Below the pieces are notes generated by a model. That model saw only the letters and a program-made list of their open reading frames with translations, ran no database searches and was not told where the DNA came from. Positions 32,765 through 42,459 of a stretch of 64,000 nucleotides of DNA are shown piece after piece. Numbering within the stretch: the stretch's first letter is position 1; each line of letters begins with the position of its first letter. The stretch is from Candidatus Latescibacterota bacterium (GTDB lineage: Bacteria > Krumholzibacteriota > Krumholzibacteriia > JACNKJ01): contig JACKDC010000001.1 of the NCBI GenBank assembly GCA_020633725.1, forward strand, positions 248,001 to 312,000, in the 5' to 3' direction. Both the position numbers and the translations under genes were made by a program.

Positions 32765-34039
32765 TCAGCGGTCCGCGCGGGCCAGCTTCAGCGCGTCGCC
32801 GAGCTCGTAGCAGATCACGGCCATGGGCTTGGCGTCCTCCGCCATGGCCTCGTCGTCGGCGCCGCCGGCCGCGTTCATGGCCGCGTCGAGGAAGCCCGTC
32901 ATCACGTAGAGCCGGTCGCCGATGAAGCGGTAGCCGTCGCGCAGGGGATCGCCCTCGCCCATGATCGTGACCTCGCGCTGGAAGCGGCCCTGGGCGTCGA
33001 AGACGTCGAAGACGCCCAGGCTCCCCTCCGGCCGCTCGAAGGCGCCGAAGGCGTTGAGCACCCAGAGCGAGCCGTCGGGCCGGACGTGCACCTGCTGGAT
33101 GCGGTGATCCCGGTCCTCGATCCCCGGCTTCGCGCCGGGGAAGCTGCGGATGAAGGGCTCGTAGATCGCGTGGTAGCGGTCCATCTCCTCGCGGCTGCGC
33201 TTGCGCTCCTCCAGCGGCCGCGTGATGACGCGCTCGCGGCGCCCGTCGGCCGTCCACACGGTGATCTCGTACTCGCCCCAGTGCACCGCCGCGTAGACGC
33301 GGCCGTCCACGCCCATTGCCCAGCGGTTCTCGAAGCCGTCCCAGCGGCGCTCCTCGATCACGGGGTTGGCGAGGTCCACGCTGCGCGGATCCTTGACGTA
33401 GTCGGTGAGCAGGGCGCCGTCGGCGCCGATGCGGCTCAGGCAGCGGACCGTGGTGAACTTGCCCGTCTCGAAGCTGTTGTAGCCGAAGGCCAGCGCCAGG
33501 TTGTCCGCCTCGCGCTGCGCGCCGAGGAGGATGAGAAAGCCCGCGCCCTCGATCGTGGGCAGCGGGTGCTCCCCGGCAGGCACGCCGTCGGGCGTGAGCT
33601 GCACCACGCGTCCGGGCGCGAGCTCGAAGACGGCGAGGGTGCCGTCGGGCAGCTGCACGAAGTCCCGCGCGTTGCGGAACTCGCCCGGGCCCTCGCCCTC
33701 GCGGCCGATGGCGCGCAGGAACTCGCCGTCGTGGGAGAAGACCTTGATGTCGCAGAGCACCTGGTCGAGCAGGTAGACGTCGCCCTCCGGGTCCTCGAGC
33801 ATGTCGACGAGGACGCCGAAGAACTCGTCGTCGCTGTCGCTGTCGCCGCCCAGGCGCCAGGCCTCCGTGGGCCGGATCGTCGTGGGCGCCAGCATGGGCT
33901 CGGCGGGATTCTGCACGAGGACGACGTCGCCCTGCGCCACCTGCTTGCCCTTCCAGTCGGCGGCGGCGGGGGACGGAAGCGACGGGGCGGCCAGCGCGGC
34001 GAACAGCAGGACGGCGGCCAGGCGGGTGGGGGAGCGCAT
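32765..34039 (-). CDS. Secreted six-bladed beta-propeller protein
   Basis: 424 residues. A signal peptide (LAAVLLFAALAAPSLPSPAAA) is followed by six-bladed-propeller repeats of the 6-bladed (NHL/YncE-like) type: VYLLDQVLCDIKVFSHDGEF, GTLAVFELAPGRVVQLTPDG, GRVYAAVHWGEYEITVWTADG, GSLWVLNAFGAFE and LGVFDVFDAQGRFQREV. An Asp/Ser-rich segment (GGDSDSDDEF) is near residue 65. No enzyme motif was found; such proteins are often lipid- or peptide-binding. GGAGGTTTCC precedes the ATG. It converges with RRM gene 2. Confidence 0.78.
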   Translation of the reverse strand: MRSPTRLAAVLLFAALAAPSLPSPAAADWKGKQVAQGDVVLVQNPAEPMLAPTTIRPTEAWRLGGDSDSDDEFFGVLVDMLEDPEGDVYLLDQVLCDIKVFSHDGEFLRAIGREGEGPGEFRNARDFVQLPDGTLAVFELAPGRVVQLTPDGVPAGEHPLPTIEGAGFLILLGAQREADNLALAFGYNSFETGKFTTVRCLSRIGADGALLTDYVKDPRSVDLANPVIEERRWDGFENRWAMGVDGRVYAAVHWGEYEITVWTADGRRERVITRPLEERKRSREEMDRYHAIYEPFIRSFPGAKPGIEDRDHRIQQVHVRPDGSLWVLNAFGAFERPEGSLGVFDVFDAQGRFQREVTIMGEGDPLRDGYRFIGDRLYVMTGFLDAAMNAAGGADDEAMAEDAKPMAVICYELGDALKLARADR

Positions 34040-34195
34040 GGAAACCTCCGGGTGGGTGTCGTGTGGCGCCGCGGCAGCGGCGGCGTTCCCGCTCTACGGG
34101 ACAGGGCGGCGGAGGTTGCGCGGACGGCGGACTTGGTCCTTGCAAATGCGCCCTGCTTGGGCTGAACTGGGCGCGACCTCCACGGAAGGACGCCG

Positions 34196-35848
34196 ATGCG
34201 CGCCGCGATCGCTCTGCTCTGCCTCCTCGCGCTGCCGGCCGCCGCGGCCGCGCCGGAACCCGACGTCGCCGCCAGGGCGGGCCAGCTCATCGGTCTCGAC
34301 TTCAGCGCCGCCGAGATCGACACGCTGCTGCCCGACCTGGCCGATCAGCTCGAGAGCTTCCTGACCCTGCGCGCGCTCGCGCTGCCCAACGCCGTGCCGC
34401 CGGCGCTCGTCTTCGATCCCCGACCCGTGGGCTGGCAGGCGCCGGCCGCCGCCGCGCCGCCCCGCTGGTCCGAGCCGGGCCGGGTGAGCCGGCCGGCCTC
34501 GCTCGAGACGCTCGCCTTCGCCGATCTCGGCACGCTGGGCGCGCTGCTGCGCAGCGGGGCGGTCAGCTCCACCGAGCTCACCCGCCTCAGTCTCGACCGG
34601 CTCGAGCGCTTCGACCCCGAGCTGCACTGCGTCATCACGCTCCTGGAGGAGCGCGCGCTGGCCGCCGCGGCCCGGGCCGACAGCGAGCTGGCGGCGGGAC
34701 GCTACCGTGGCCCCCTGCATGGCATCCCCTACGGCGTGAAGGATCTGCTCGCGGTGGCCGGCGCGCCGACCACCTGGGGCGCGGCGCCCTACGCCGACCA
34801 GGTGCTCGACTCCACGGCCACGGTGGTGCGCAAGCTCGACGCGGCCGGCGCCGTGCTCGTGGCCAAGCTCAGCCTGGGGGCGCTGGCCTGGGGCGATGTT
34901 TGGTTCGGCGGCACCACGCGCAATCCCTGGCGCGTCGAGCAGGGCTCGAGCGGCTCGTCGGCGGGCTCGGCCAGCGCCGTGTCGGCCGGGCTCGTCCCCT
35001 TCGCCATCGGCTCGGAGACCTGGGGTTCGATCGTCTCGCCCTGCACGCGCTGCGGCGTGACGGGCCTGCGCCCCAGCTTCGGGCGTGTCAGCCGCGAGGG
35101 CGCCATGGCCCTGAGCTGGTCGATGGACAAGCTCGGCCCCATCGCCCGCAGCGTGGAGGACTGCGCGCGGGTCTTCGACGCCATCCGCGGGTCGGGCGGG
35201 CCGCGCGAGGCCGACGCGGCCGTCCACGACGCGCCCTTTCCCTATGCGCCGGCGCTGGACCTGCGCGGGCTGCGGATCGGCTACCTGGCCGACGATTTCG
35301 CGGGCGACTACGCCGGCGCGGCCCAGGACAGCGCGGCGCTCGCCGTCTTTCGCGGGCTGGGCGTGCAGCTGATCCCCATCGCGCTGCCCGACGCCCCGGT
35401 GGCGAGCATGGCCTTCCTGCTCAGCGCCGAGGCCGCGACCGCCTTCGACGGCCTCACGCTCAGCGGCCGGGACGACCTGCTCGTCCGCCAGGGCCGCTTC
35501 GCCTGGCCCAACGTCTTTCGCGCCGCGCGCTACATCCCCGCCGTGGAGTACCTGGAGGCCAACCGCGCGCGCTGGCGGCTGCTGCAGGCGATGGCGGAAC
35601 TCTTCGCGCAGGTGGACGTCTACCTGTCGCCGAGCTTCGAGGGCGACAACCTGCTGCTGACGAATCTTTCGGGGCACCCGTCGGTAGTGCTGCCGAACGG
35701 CTTCACGGAGCCCGACCAGCCCAGCAGCTTCACGCTGGTGGGTCGGCTCGACGACGAAGCCACCCTCCTCGGTGTCGCCGCCGCCTACGAGCGCGCCACC
35801 GACTGGCACCGCCGGCATCCGCCGGCCTTCGACGCGGCGCCGCGCTAG
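34196..35848 (+). CDS. Secreted amidase-signature enzyme
   Basis: 550 residues with a signal peptide (MRAAIALLCLLALPAAAAA). The amidase signature triad is visible: the lysine in GIPYGVKDLLA (near 184), and the two serines in [38 protein letters not shown] follows. The first glycine pair of the usual GGSSGGS reads QGSSGSS. The enzyme should hydrolyse amides in the periplasm or outside; the substrate is unknown. GGAAGGACGCC precedes the ATG. Confidence 0.88.
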   Translation: MRAAIALLCLLALPAAAAAPEPDVAARAGQLIGLDFSAAEIDTLLPDLADQLESFLTLRALALPNAVPPALVFDPRPVGWQAPAAAAPPRWSEPGRVSRPASLETLAFADLGTLGALLRSGAVSSTELTRLSLDRLERFDPELHCVITLLEERALAAAARADSELAAGRYRGPLHGIPYGVKDLLAVAGAPTTWGAAPYADQVLDSTATVVRKLDAAGAVLVAKLSLGALAWGDVWFGGTTRNPWRVEQGSSGSSAGSASAVSAGLVPFAIGSETWGSIVSPCTRCGVTGLRPSFGRVSREGAMALSWSMDKLGPIARSVEDCARVFDAIRGSGGPREADAAVHDAPFPYAPALDLRGLRIGYLADDFAGDYAGAAQDSAALAVFRGLGVQLIPIALPDAPVASMAFLLSAEAATAFDGLTLSGRDDLLVRQGRFAWPNVFRAARYIPAVEYLEANRARWRLLQAMAELFAQVDVYLSPSFEGDNLLLTNLSGHPSVVLPNGFTEPDQPSSFTLVGRLDDEATLLGVAAAYERATDWHRRHPPAFDAAPR

Positions 35849-35871
35849 GCGCGCGCCCGGCAAGGAGACAG

Positions 35872-36138
35872 ATGGTCTACGTCCCCGTCCAGCACTCGCC
35901 CAGCCGGCGCAGCAAGGAACTGGCCGCGGCGGTGGTGCGCCTGATCGCCGAGTACAAGTCCCGCGAGAGCGGGCTGACCGCGATGGAGATCGACGTCGCC
36001 CTGCGCGTCGCGCGCCGGGAGGCCCTGCTCAAGATCGGCGCCGGCGCGAGTCCGCGGACGCGGATGCTGATCGTCGCCGCGGTGATCGGCATCATCTCCA
36101 CGCTGGGCGTGCTCGTCGCGCTCTTCGGCTCCCGCTGA
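35872..36138 (+). CDS. Small single-pass membrane protein of unknown function
   Basis: 88 residues: a soluble helical N-terminal region (SKELAAAVVRLIAEYKSRES, then TAMEIDVALRVARREALLK) and a C-terminal membrane helix (MLIVAAVIGIISTLGVLVALFG). A tail-anchored topology with a cytoplasmic domain is likely. AAGGAGACAG precedes ATG 35872. It lies 23 bases after the amidase and 3 bases before the HAD gene, so it is part of that unit. Confidence 0.72.
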   Translation: MVYVPVQHSPSRRSKELAAAVVRLIAEYKSRESGLTAMEIDVALRVARREALLKIGAGASPRTRMLIVAAVIGIISTLGVLVALFGSR

Positions 36139-36141
36139 CCC

Positions 36142-37626
36142 ATGCCCGACAGACGAAAGCGAAACGCCATGCCCACCGACGCGCAGCCCGCGCCCACGGG
36201 AGCGCTGCCCCCGCCGGAGCGCCGCATCTTCTGCAACCGCACCCTCAACCTGCGCTCCATCCGGGCCATCGGCTACGACATGGACTACACGCTCATCCAT
36301 TACCGGGTGGAGAAGTGGGAGCAGCGCAGCTTCTCGACCATGCGGCGCAAGCTGCGCGAGGCGGGCTGGCCCGTCGGGGAGCTGCGCTTCGCGCCGCGGG
36401 ACTTCCAGCGCGGGCTGATCATCGATCTGGAGCTGGGGAACATCCTCAAGGCCAACCAGTTCGGCTACGTGAAGCGCGCGGCGCACGGCACGCGCATGCT
36501 GGACTTCGAGCCCCTGCGCCAGGCCTACGCCGAGACGGTGGTGGACCTGTCGGAGCCGCGTTTCGTCTTCCTCAACACGCTCTTCTCGCTGTCCGAGGCG
36601 AGCATGTACGCGCAGCTCGTCGATCTCGTGGAAGCGGGCCAGGCGCCGGCGCCCGTGGGCTACGCCGACCTCTACCGGCTGGTGAAGCGCGTCCTCGACG
36701 AGGCGCACCTGGAGGGCAAGCTGAAGGCGGAGATCGTCGCGAAGCCCGAGGCCTTCGTGGACCTCGATCCCGAGGTGCCCTGGACCCTGCTCGACCAGAA
36801 GCGCGCCGGCAAGCACCTGCTGCTCATTACCAACTCGGAGTGGCCCTTCACGCAGGCCATGATGCGCTACGCCTTCGACCGCTACCTGCCCGCCGACATG
36901 ACCTGGCGCGATCTCTTCGATCTCATCATCGTGGCGGCGCGGAAGCCGGCCTTCTTCCTGGGCCAGCAGCCCTTCTTCGAGGTGGTGGACGAACAGGGCC
37001 TCCTGACGCCGGTGGTGGGCCCGCCGCGCGCGGGTGGCATCTTCCACGGCGGGCACGCCGGCGCGGTGGAGCAGATCTTCGGGCTGCGCGGCGCGCAGTT
37101 CCTCTACGTGGGGGACCATGCCTACGGGGACGTCCACGTGTCCAAGAACCTCCGCCGCTGGCGCACGGCCCTGGTGGCCCGCGAGCTGGAGGCGGAGATC
37201 CGCGCCGAGAAGGCCTTCACGCCGCGGCAGCGCGAGCTGACGGCGCTCATGGCCCGCAAGGTGGAGATGGAACGCGAGCTCTCGCTGCTGCGACTGCGCG
37301 TGCTGCACCGCAAGGAGGGCATCGCGCCGCCGCGCGAGGCGAGCCTGAAGGAGCTCGAGGCGCAGCTCGCGGCGAAGCGCGAGGAGCTGCTGGCGCTGGA
37401 CGCCGCCATCACGCCGCTGGCGCAGGCGGTGGGGGAGCTCGGCAACCGGCGCTGGGGGCTGCTCATGGCCAGCGGCAACGACCGCAGCTACTTCGCGCGG
37501 CAGGTGGAGCGGCACGCGGACATCTACACCTCGCGCGTGTCGAACCTGATCTACGAGTCGCCCTACGCGTTCTTCCGCGCCCACCGCAGCGTGATGCCGC
37601 ACGAGCGCAGCCTGAACGGCGGCTAG
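36142..37626 (+). CDS. HAD-IG family 5'-nucleotidase
   Basis: 494 residues, resembling cytosolic purine 5'-nucleotidases. HAD motif I is DMDYTL (near 46), motif II is LLLITNSEW (near 232) and motif IV is FLYVGDHAYGDV. A coiled coil (about residues 370-435, ELTALMARKVEMERELSLLRL) is inserted before the end. It likely dephosphorylates nucleoside monophosphates. The start is ATG 36142; ATG 36169 is an alternative and neither has a clear ribosome site. Its stop shares CTAG with the converging pyk gene. Confidence 0.85.
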   Translation: MPDRRKRNAMPTDAQPAPTGALPPPERRIFCNRTLNLRSIRAIGYDMDYTLIHYRVEKWEQRSFSTMRRKLREAGWPVGELRFAPRDFQRGLIIDLELGNILKANQFGYVKRAAHGTRMLDFEPLRQAYAETVVDLSEPRFVFLNTLFSLSEASMYAQLVDLVEAGQAPAPVGYADLYRLVKRVLDEAHLEGKLKAEIVAKPEAFVDLDPEVPWTLLDQKRAGKHLLLITNSEWPFTQAMMRYAFDRYLPADMTWRDLFDLIIVAARKPAFFLGQQPFFEVVDEQGLLTPVVGPPRAGGIFHGGHAGAVEQIFGLRGAQFLYVGDHAYGDVHVSKNLRRWRTALVARELEAEIRAEKAFTPRQRELTALMARKVEMERELSLLRLRVLHRKEGIAPPREASLKELEAQLAAKREELLALDAAITPLAQAVGELGNRRWGLLMASGNDRSYFARQVERHADIYTSRVSNLIYESPYAFFRAHRSVMPHERSLNGG

Positions 37627-39041
37627 TCCAGCACGGCCGCGCGGATCGTGTTGGTCACGCCCTCGTGGCCCACGGGCAGTCCCGCCGTGAGCACGACGGT
37701 CTGTCCCGGCGCGACGAGCCCCGTGTCCAGCGCCACCTGGCAGGCGTGGCGCAGCATGGCCTCGCTGTCGGGCAGGCGTTCGCTGGCCAGCGGGATGATC
37801 CCCCAGCTCAGCAGCAGCCGACGCCGCGTGCGCTCCAGGGAGCAGGGCGCGAGGATGGGCATCGCCGGCCGATACTTCGCCACGAGCTGCGCCGTGCCGC
37901 CCGAGCGCGTGAAGGGGATGATCGCGGCGGCGTCCACCGCGGCGGCGAGCGCGCAGGCGCCGTGGGCCACCGCCTCGCGCAGTCCCTGCCGTGCGCTGTG
38001 GGCCACGCGCCCCTCCCAGCTGTCGTAGGGGAAGACCTCCTCCGTCTCGCGCGCGATGCGGTCCATCGTGGCGACGGCCTCCACCGGGTACTGCCCCATC
38101 GCGCTCTCCTCGGAGAGCATGACCGCGTCGGTGCCGTCGAGGATCGCGTTGGCCACGTCCGCGACCTCGGCGCGCGTGGGACGCGGGCTCTGGGTCATGG
38201 AGCCGAGCATCTGCGTCGCCGTGATCACGGGGATGCCCGCGCGGTTGCACTTGGCGATGAGCTGCTTCTGCACGGTGGGCACGCGGGCCAGCGGCGTCTC
38301 CACGCCGAGGTCGCCGCGCGCCACCATGACGCCGTCCGCCGCCGCGATGATGGCGTCCATGTGGGTCAGGGCCTCGTGCTTCTCGACCTTCGCGATGAGC
38401 GGCACGGGATCGCCGTGCGCCCGCATGAGCTCGCGGCAGCGTTCGAGGTCGGCGGCCTCGCGCACGAAGGAGAGCGCGACGAAGTCCACCCCCAGCGACA
38501 GGCCGAAGGCGAGGTCGTCCTCGTCCTTCGCGGTGAGGCTGGGCAACTTGAGCGTGCTGCTGGGCAGGTTGATGCCCTTGTGCGAGCCGAGCACACCGCC
38601 CACCAGCACGCGGGTGACGAGCGCGTCGTCCCGCTGTTCGAGGACCTCGAGTTCGAGGGCGCCGTCCGCGAGTAGCAGGTGCTCGCCGGGGGCCACGTCC
38701 TTCACGACGCGCGGGGTGTTCACGCTCACGCCGTCGGCGTCGCCGGGCGCGTCCTCCGCCGCGCGCAGCAGGAAACGCGCGCCGGGTTTCAGGCGCACGC
38801 TGCCGCCGGCGACGTTCCCCACGCGGATCTTGGGCCCGGCCAGATCCTGCAGGATGGCCACCGGCTTGCCCGTGCGCGCCGAGGCGGCGCGGAGGGCCTC
38901 CACCTTGGCGCGGTGCTCGTCGTGGGTGCCGTGGGAGAAGTTCAGGCGGGCCACGTTCATGCCCGCTTCGAGCAGCGCGTCGAGCGTCTCCGGCGACGAG
39001 GAGGCCGGACCGATGGTGGCGACGATCTTCGTCTTGCGCAT
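37623..39041 (-). CDS. pyk: Pyruvate kinase
   Basis: 472 residues. The enzyme makes pyruvate and ATP from PEP. Features: TKIVATIGPAS (4-14), MNVARLNFSHGTHDEH, the B-domain region, FVALSFVR, the active-site loop GVMVARGDLGVE, and MLSEESAMGQYPVEAV. The C-terminal allosteric domain is complete (RSGGTAQLVAKYRP). GGGAGGCGCC precedes the ATG. It pairs functionally with pgk and tpiA elsewhere in the window. Confidence 0.96.
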   Translation of the reverse strand: MRKTKIVATIGPASSSPETLDALLEAGMNVARLNFSHGTHDEHRAKVEALRAASARTGKPVAILQDLAGPKIRVGNVAGGSVRLKPGARFLLRAAEDAPGDADGVSVNTPRVVKDVAPGEHLLLADGALELEVLEQRDDALVTRVLVGGVLGSHKGINLPSSTLKLPSLTAKDEDDLAFGLSLGVDFVALSFVREAADLERCRELMRAHGDPVPLIAKVEKHEALTHMDAIIAAADGVMVARGDLGVETPLARVPTVQKQLIAKCNRAGIPVITATQMLGSMTQSPRPTRAEVADVANAILDGTDAVMLSEESAMGQYPVEAVATMDRIARETEEVFPYDSWEGRVAHSARQGLREAVAHGACALAAAVDAAAIIPFTRSGGTAQLVAKYRPAMPILAPCSLERTRRRLLLSWGIIPLASERLPDSEAMLRHACQVALDTGLVAPGQTVVLTAGLPVGHEGVTNTIRAAVLD

Positions 39042-39124
39042 GGCGCCTCCCGGGCGAGTGGAGCCCCGAGACTAGGCGCGCGGGGCGGGGACTGTCCAGG
39101 GCGCGTCCGTCCCGACTCCGGCCT

Positions 39125-39152
39125 TTGCCAGCCAGGCCTCACCTGCTATAGT
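39125..39152 (+). promoter_or_regulatory. Predicted promoter for the C10 peptidase gene
   Basis: TTGCCA (39125-39130), 16 bases, TATAGT (39147-39152), with an upstream TGC (extended -10). Confidence 0.5.
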
Positions 39153-39201
39153 TGAGCGTACGCCTCGCCGCCACTCCGGACTCCAGCCAGGAGAGTTCCC
39201 C

Positions 39202-42200
39202 ATGCGCTCCAACGCGTTCCGCGTTCTTGTCGCCCTGCTGCTGCTCGCCGTCGCCGGCAGCGCCTTCGCCCAGGCCGTGAACCGGGAGGACGCCCGGCAG
39301 GTGGCCGAGACCTGGCTCGGCGCCCGTCAGGCGCGGGGGGCGGCGCCCACGGCGCGCATCCTCGACTGCCAGCCCTTCACCGCCGAGGGGCGGCTGCTGG
39401 CCTATCGGCTGCCCCTGGAGCCGGCCGGCGTGATCGTCGTCTCGGCGCGGCGCGCGCTGCCGCCCATCAAGGCCTTCTCCTTCGAGACCGACTTCGATCC
39501 CGCCGACGACGGCGGCGTCGCCGACCTGCTGCGCTTCACGCTCGGCGAGAGCCTCGACCTGCTCGAGGCGCGCGGCGCGCTGGCCGCCGGGGAGGACCCC
39601 GCGGTCGACCGCGCGCGCGAGGCCTGGGACCGGCTGCTGGCCGGCGATGCCGAGACGCCCCGGGACACGCCGGTGGGGCCCTTCATCGCCAGCAGCTGGC
39701 ACCAGAGCGCGCCCTACAAGAACGCCTGTCCGCAGGGCGACGGCGGCATCTGCGTCGTGGGCTGCGTGGCCACCAGCGCGGCGATGATCATGAAGTACTG
39801 GCAGTATCCGCCGGCCGGCGAGGGCTCCCACAGCTACCAGTGGGGCGGCGACGACTCCTGCGGCGAGAACGTCGGCGGCGGCATCCTGAGCGCCGACTTC
39901 TCCGATCCCTACGACTGGGATCTCATCCTCGACAGCTACACCAGCGGCTACACGGCCGCGCAGGCGGCGGCCGCCGCCGAGCTGAACTACGAGGTCGGCG
40001 TGGCCTTCGAGATGGACTACGGCGTCTGCGCCTCGGGCACCTACGTGTCCTGGGGCGAGAGCGTCTACCCCGACTACTTCCGCTACTCCACGGACATCGA
40101 CTTCATCAACCGCAGCGGTCACACCGCCGACGGCTGGTGGGCGCGGATCTGCGAGGAGCTGGACGCCTTCCCGCCCCGGCCCACGCACTATCGCATCAAC
40201 ACGCACTCGATCATCTGCGACGGTCACCAGGAAGACGCCGGCGCGCGCTACTACCACATGAACTACGGCTGGGGCGGCGGGCAGAACCTCTGGTACGCCC
40301 TGGACGAGGTCTACTGCCCCTGGTCGGGCTGCGACCCCATGGTCGAGGCCATGCTGGTGAACATCGAGCCGCTGGGCTACTTCGCCGTGAGCGATCCCGC
40401 GAACGGCGAGATCTGGACCCACGGCGATCCCATCCCCGCCGTGCACTGGAGCGGCGCCAGCGGCAGCCAGGTGGTGGTGGACCTCTACGACGGCACGCAG
40501 TTCGTGGCCCGTCTCGCCGACTGGACCGCGAACGACGGCGAGGAGATTCCCCTGGGCACGGTGCAGTCCGCCTGGGGCACCGGCAACGCCTACCGCCTGA
40601 AGGTGGTGGGCGACGACCTGAAGTTCGGCTGGAGCGGCGTCTTCGGCATCTTCGGCGCCGGCGCCTGGTCGGAGGCCGGCGGCGCGCCCCTGGACGACGG
40701 CGGCGCGGGGCAGTCCGCGAGCTGGGGCGACTGCGACGGCGTGGGCGGCGCGGATCTCTACCTGAGCAACAGCAGCAGCGCCAACCATCTCTACTTCGGC
40801 GACGGCGTGGGCAGCTTCGCGGACGGCAGCGCGCCGCCGGTGGACGTCAACGGCTTCAGCCGCGGCGCGGCCTGGGCGGACATCGACAACGACGGCGACC
40901 TCGACCTCTACCTGCTGCGCACCGGCGGCGAGACGAACCTGCTCTTCCGCAACGACGCGGGGACCTTCACCGACATCACCGCCGGCGACGTCGTCGGCGA
41001 CGGCTACAGCAGCGACCTCGCCTGGGGCGACTACGACGGCGACGGGCTCGTGGACGTCTACGTGGCCCAGGTCTACAAGCCCGACCTGCTCCTGCACAAC
41101 CTGGGCGACGGCAGCTTCGCGAACGTGGCCGCCTCGCCCCTGGGCAACGCCGGCTGGGGCCGCTCGGCCAACTGGGGCGACGCGGACGGCGACGGCGACC
41201 TCGACTTGTACCTCGTGCGTTCCGGTACGAACTACTTCTACCGCAACAACGGCGACGGCAGCTTCACCGACGCCACCTACGCCACGGGGCTCACCGACAG
41301 CGGCAACGGCTACGGCGCCGCCTGGGGCGACGCGGACGGCGACGGCGACCTGGACCTCTACATCGTCAACGACGGCGCGAACCGCTACTTCCGCAACGAC
41401 GGGGGCGTCTTCGTGTCCAGCGGCTCCGGCGCGCTGCTCGACGCCGGCGCCGGCCGCAGCGCCAGCTGGGTGGACGTGGACGCCGACGGCCGGCTCGACC
41501 TCTACGTCGTGAACAACGGCGCCAACGTGCTGCTGCACAACGACGGCGGCGAGGCCTTCAGCGACGCCACCCATCCGCTGCTCGGCGACGCGGGCAACGG
41601 CAACGCCGCAGCCTGGGCGGACGTCGACGGTGACGGCGACCTGGACGTCTACCTCGTCAACGCAGGCGGCCCGAACCGGCTCCTGCGCAACGATGGCGTG
41701 GGCGGCCACTGGCTCCTGCTGGATCTGGAGGGCACGGCGTCGAATCGTCTCGGCATCGGCGCCACCGTGACGGCCGTGGCCGGCGGGCAGCGCGTCACCC
41801 GCACGCTGGGCGGCGACGCGGGCACCTTCTCCCAGAACGCGCCGACCCTGCACTTCGGCCTGGGCTCGGCGACGCAGGTGGACTCCCTGATCCTGCGCTG
41901 GCCCAGCGGCGTCACGCAGGTCATGACCACGCTGGCCGCGGATCAGCACCTGCTGGTGAGCGAAACGGTGACCGCCGTGGAGGACGCCCCCGCGCCCCTG
42001 CGCCTGCACGCCGCCCAGCCGAATCCCTTCAACCCGAGCACGACGCTCCGCTTCACGCTCGACGCGCCCCGCAGGGTCAGCCTGGCGATCTACGATCTCG
42101 CCGGGCGCCGGGTGCGTCTGCTGCTGGACGGCGCCGCCCGGCCGGCGGGCGAGAGCGCGCTGCGCTTCGACGGCCGCGACGACGCGGGCACGCCGCTGGC

Positions 42201-42273
42201 CAGCGGCGTCTACCTGGTGCAGCTGGTGGCCGAGGGACGGCGGGAGTCGCAGAAGCTGGTGCTGCTAAAGTGA
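39202..42273 (+). CDS. Secreted C10-type cysteine peptidase with VCBS/FG-GAP repeats, ASPIC/UnbV domain and sorting domain
   Basis: 1023 residues. Signal peptide (VLVALLLLAVAGSAFA). An inhibitory-propeptide-like region (about 25-150) precedes a streptopain-type core: the nucleophile in VVGCVATSAAMIMKYW (Cys about 188) and the histidine in THSIICDGH (about 335), then YYHMNYGWGGG. From about 500 to 830 run calcium-binding-like repeats with D-x-D-x-D-G-D-L-D (GDADGDGDLDLYLV). An ASPIC/UnbV domain (GIGATVTAVAGGQRVTRTL) and a sorting domain (PNPFNPSTTLRFTLD, ending LVLLK) finish it. It should act outside the cell. Confidence 0.9.
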   Translation: MRSNAFRVLVALLLLAVAGSAFAQAVNREDARQVAETWLGARQARGAAPTARILDCQPFTAEGRLLAYRLPLEPAGVIVVSARRALPPIKAFSFETDFDPADDGGVADLLRFTLGESLDLLEARGALAAGEDPAVDRAREAWDRLLAGDAETPRDTPVGPFIASSWHQSAPYKNACPQGDGGICVVGCVATSAAMIMKYWQYPPAGEGSHSYQWGGDDSCGENVGGGILSADFSDPYDWDLILDSYTSGYTAAQAAAAAELNYEVGVAFEMDYGVCASGTYVSWGESVYPDYFRYSTDIDFINRSGHTADGWWARICEELDAFPPRPTHYRINTHSIICDGHQEDAGARYYHMNYGWGGGQNLWYALDEVYCPWSGCDPMVEAMLVNIEPLGYFAVSDPANGEIWTHGDPIPAVHWSGASGSQVVVDLYDGTQFVARLADWTANDGEEIPLGTVQSAWGTGNAYRLKVVGDDLKFGWSGVFGIFGAGAWSEAGGAPLDDGGAGQSASWGDCDGVGGADLYLSNSSSANHLYFGDGVGSFADGSAPPVDVNGFSRGAAWADIDNDGDLDLYLLRTGGETNLLFRNDAGTFTDITAGDVVGDGYSSDLAWGDYDGDGLVDVYVAQVYKPDLLLHNLGDGSFANVAASPLGNAGWGRSANWGDADGDGDLDLYLVRSGTNYFYRNNGDGSFTDATYATGLTDSGNGYGAAWGDADGDGDLDLYIVNDGANRYFRNDGGVFVSSGSGALLDAGAGRSASWVDVDADGRLDLYVVNNGANVLLHNDGGEAFSDATHPLLGDAGNGNAAAWADVDGDGDLDVYLVNAGGPNRLLRNDGVGGHWLLLDLEGTASNRLGIGATVTAVAGGQRVTRTLGGDAGTFSQNAPTLHFGLGSATQVDSLILRWPSGVTQVMTTLAADQHLLVSETVTAVEDAPAPLRLHAAQPNPFNPSTTLRFTLDAPRRVSLAIYDLAGRRVRLLLDGAARPAGESALRFDGRDDAGTPLASGVYLVQLVAEGRRESQKLVLLK

Positions 42274-42305
42274 CGCAGCAGCGCGTCCTCTCGTGCGCCG
42301 CTTCG

Positions 42306-42369
42306 AAGGCGCGCGACCCGGACGCGCGACTGCTCGCGGGCAGAGGAGAGCGACCCGGACACAGGGCTT
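42306..42369. repeat. Dispersed intergenic repeat, two half-copies
   Basis: AAGGCGCGCGACCCGGAC (42306-42323) is the exact reverse complement of 13375-13392. A second half-copy, GCGACCCGGACACA (42350-42363), matches the complement of 13372-13385. Both places are just downstream of genes with sorting domains. Confidence 0.65.
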
Positions 42370-42384
42370 GCTCCCAATGAAGAA

Positions 42385-42412
42385 CGGGCCGCGCGATTGC
42401 GCGGCCCGTCTG
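42385..42412. terminator. Hairpin terminator, probably bidirectional
   Basis: CGGGCCGCGC (42385-42394) / GCGCGGCCCG (42399-42408), loop GATT. A T-rich tail follows on the minus strand (TTCTTCATT) and a weaker one on the plus strand (TCTGTCGTT). It lies between two converging genes. Confidence 0.75.
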
Positions 42413-42459
42413 TCGTTGCAAGCGGGTCGCCGAGGCGACCGGCGAGTGTCGGGCGTCGG

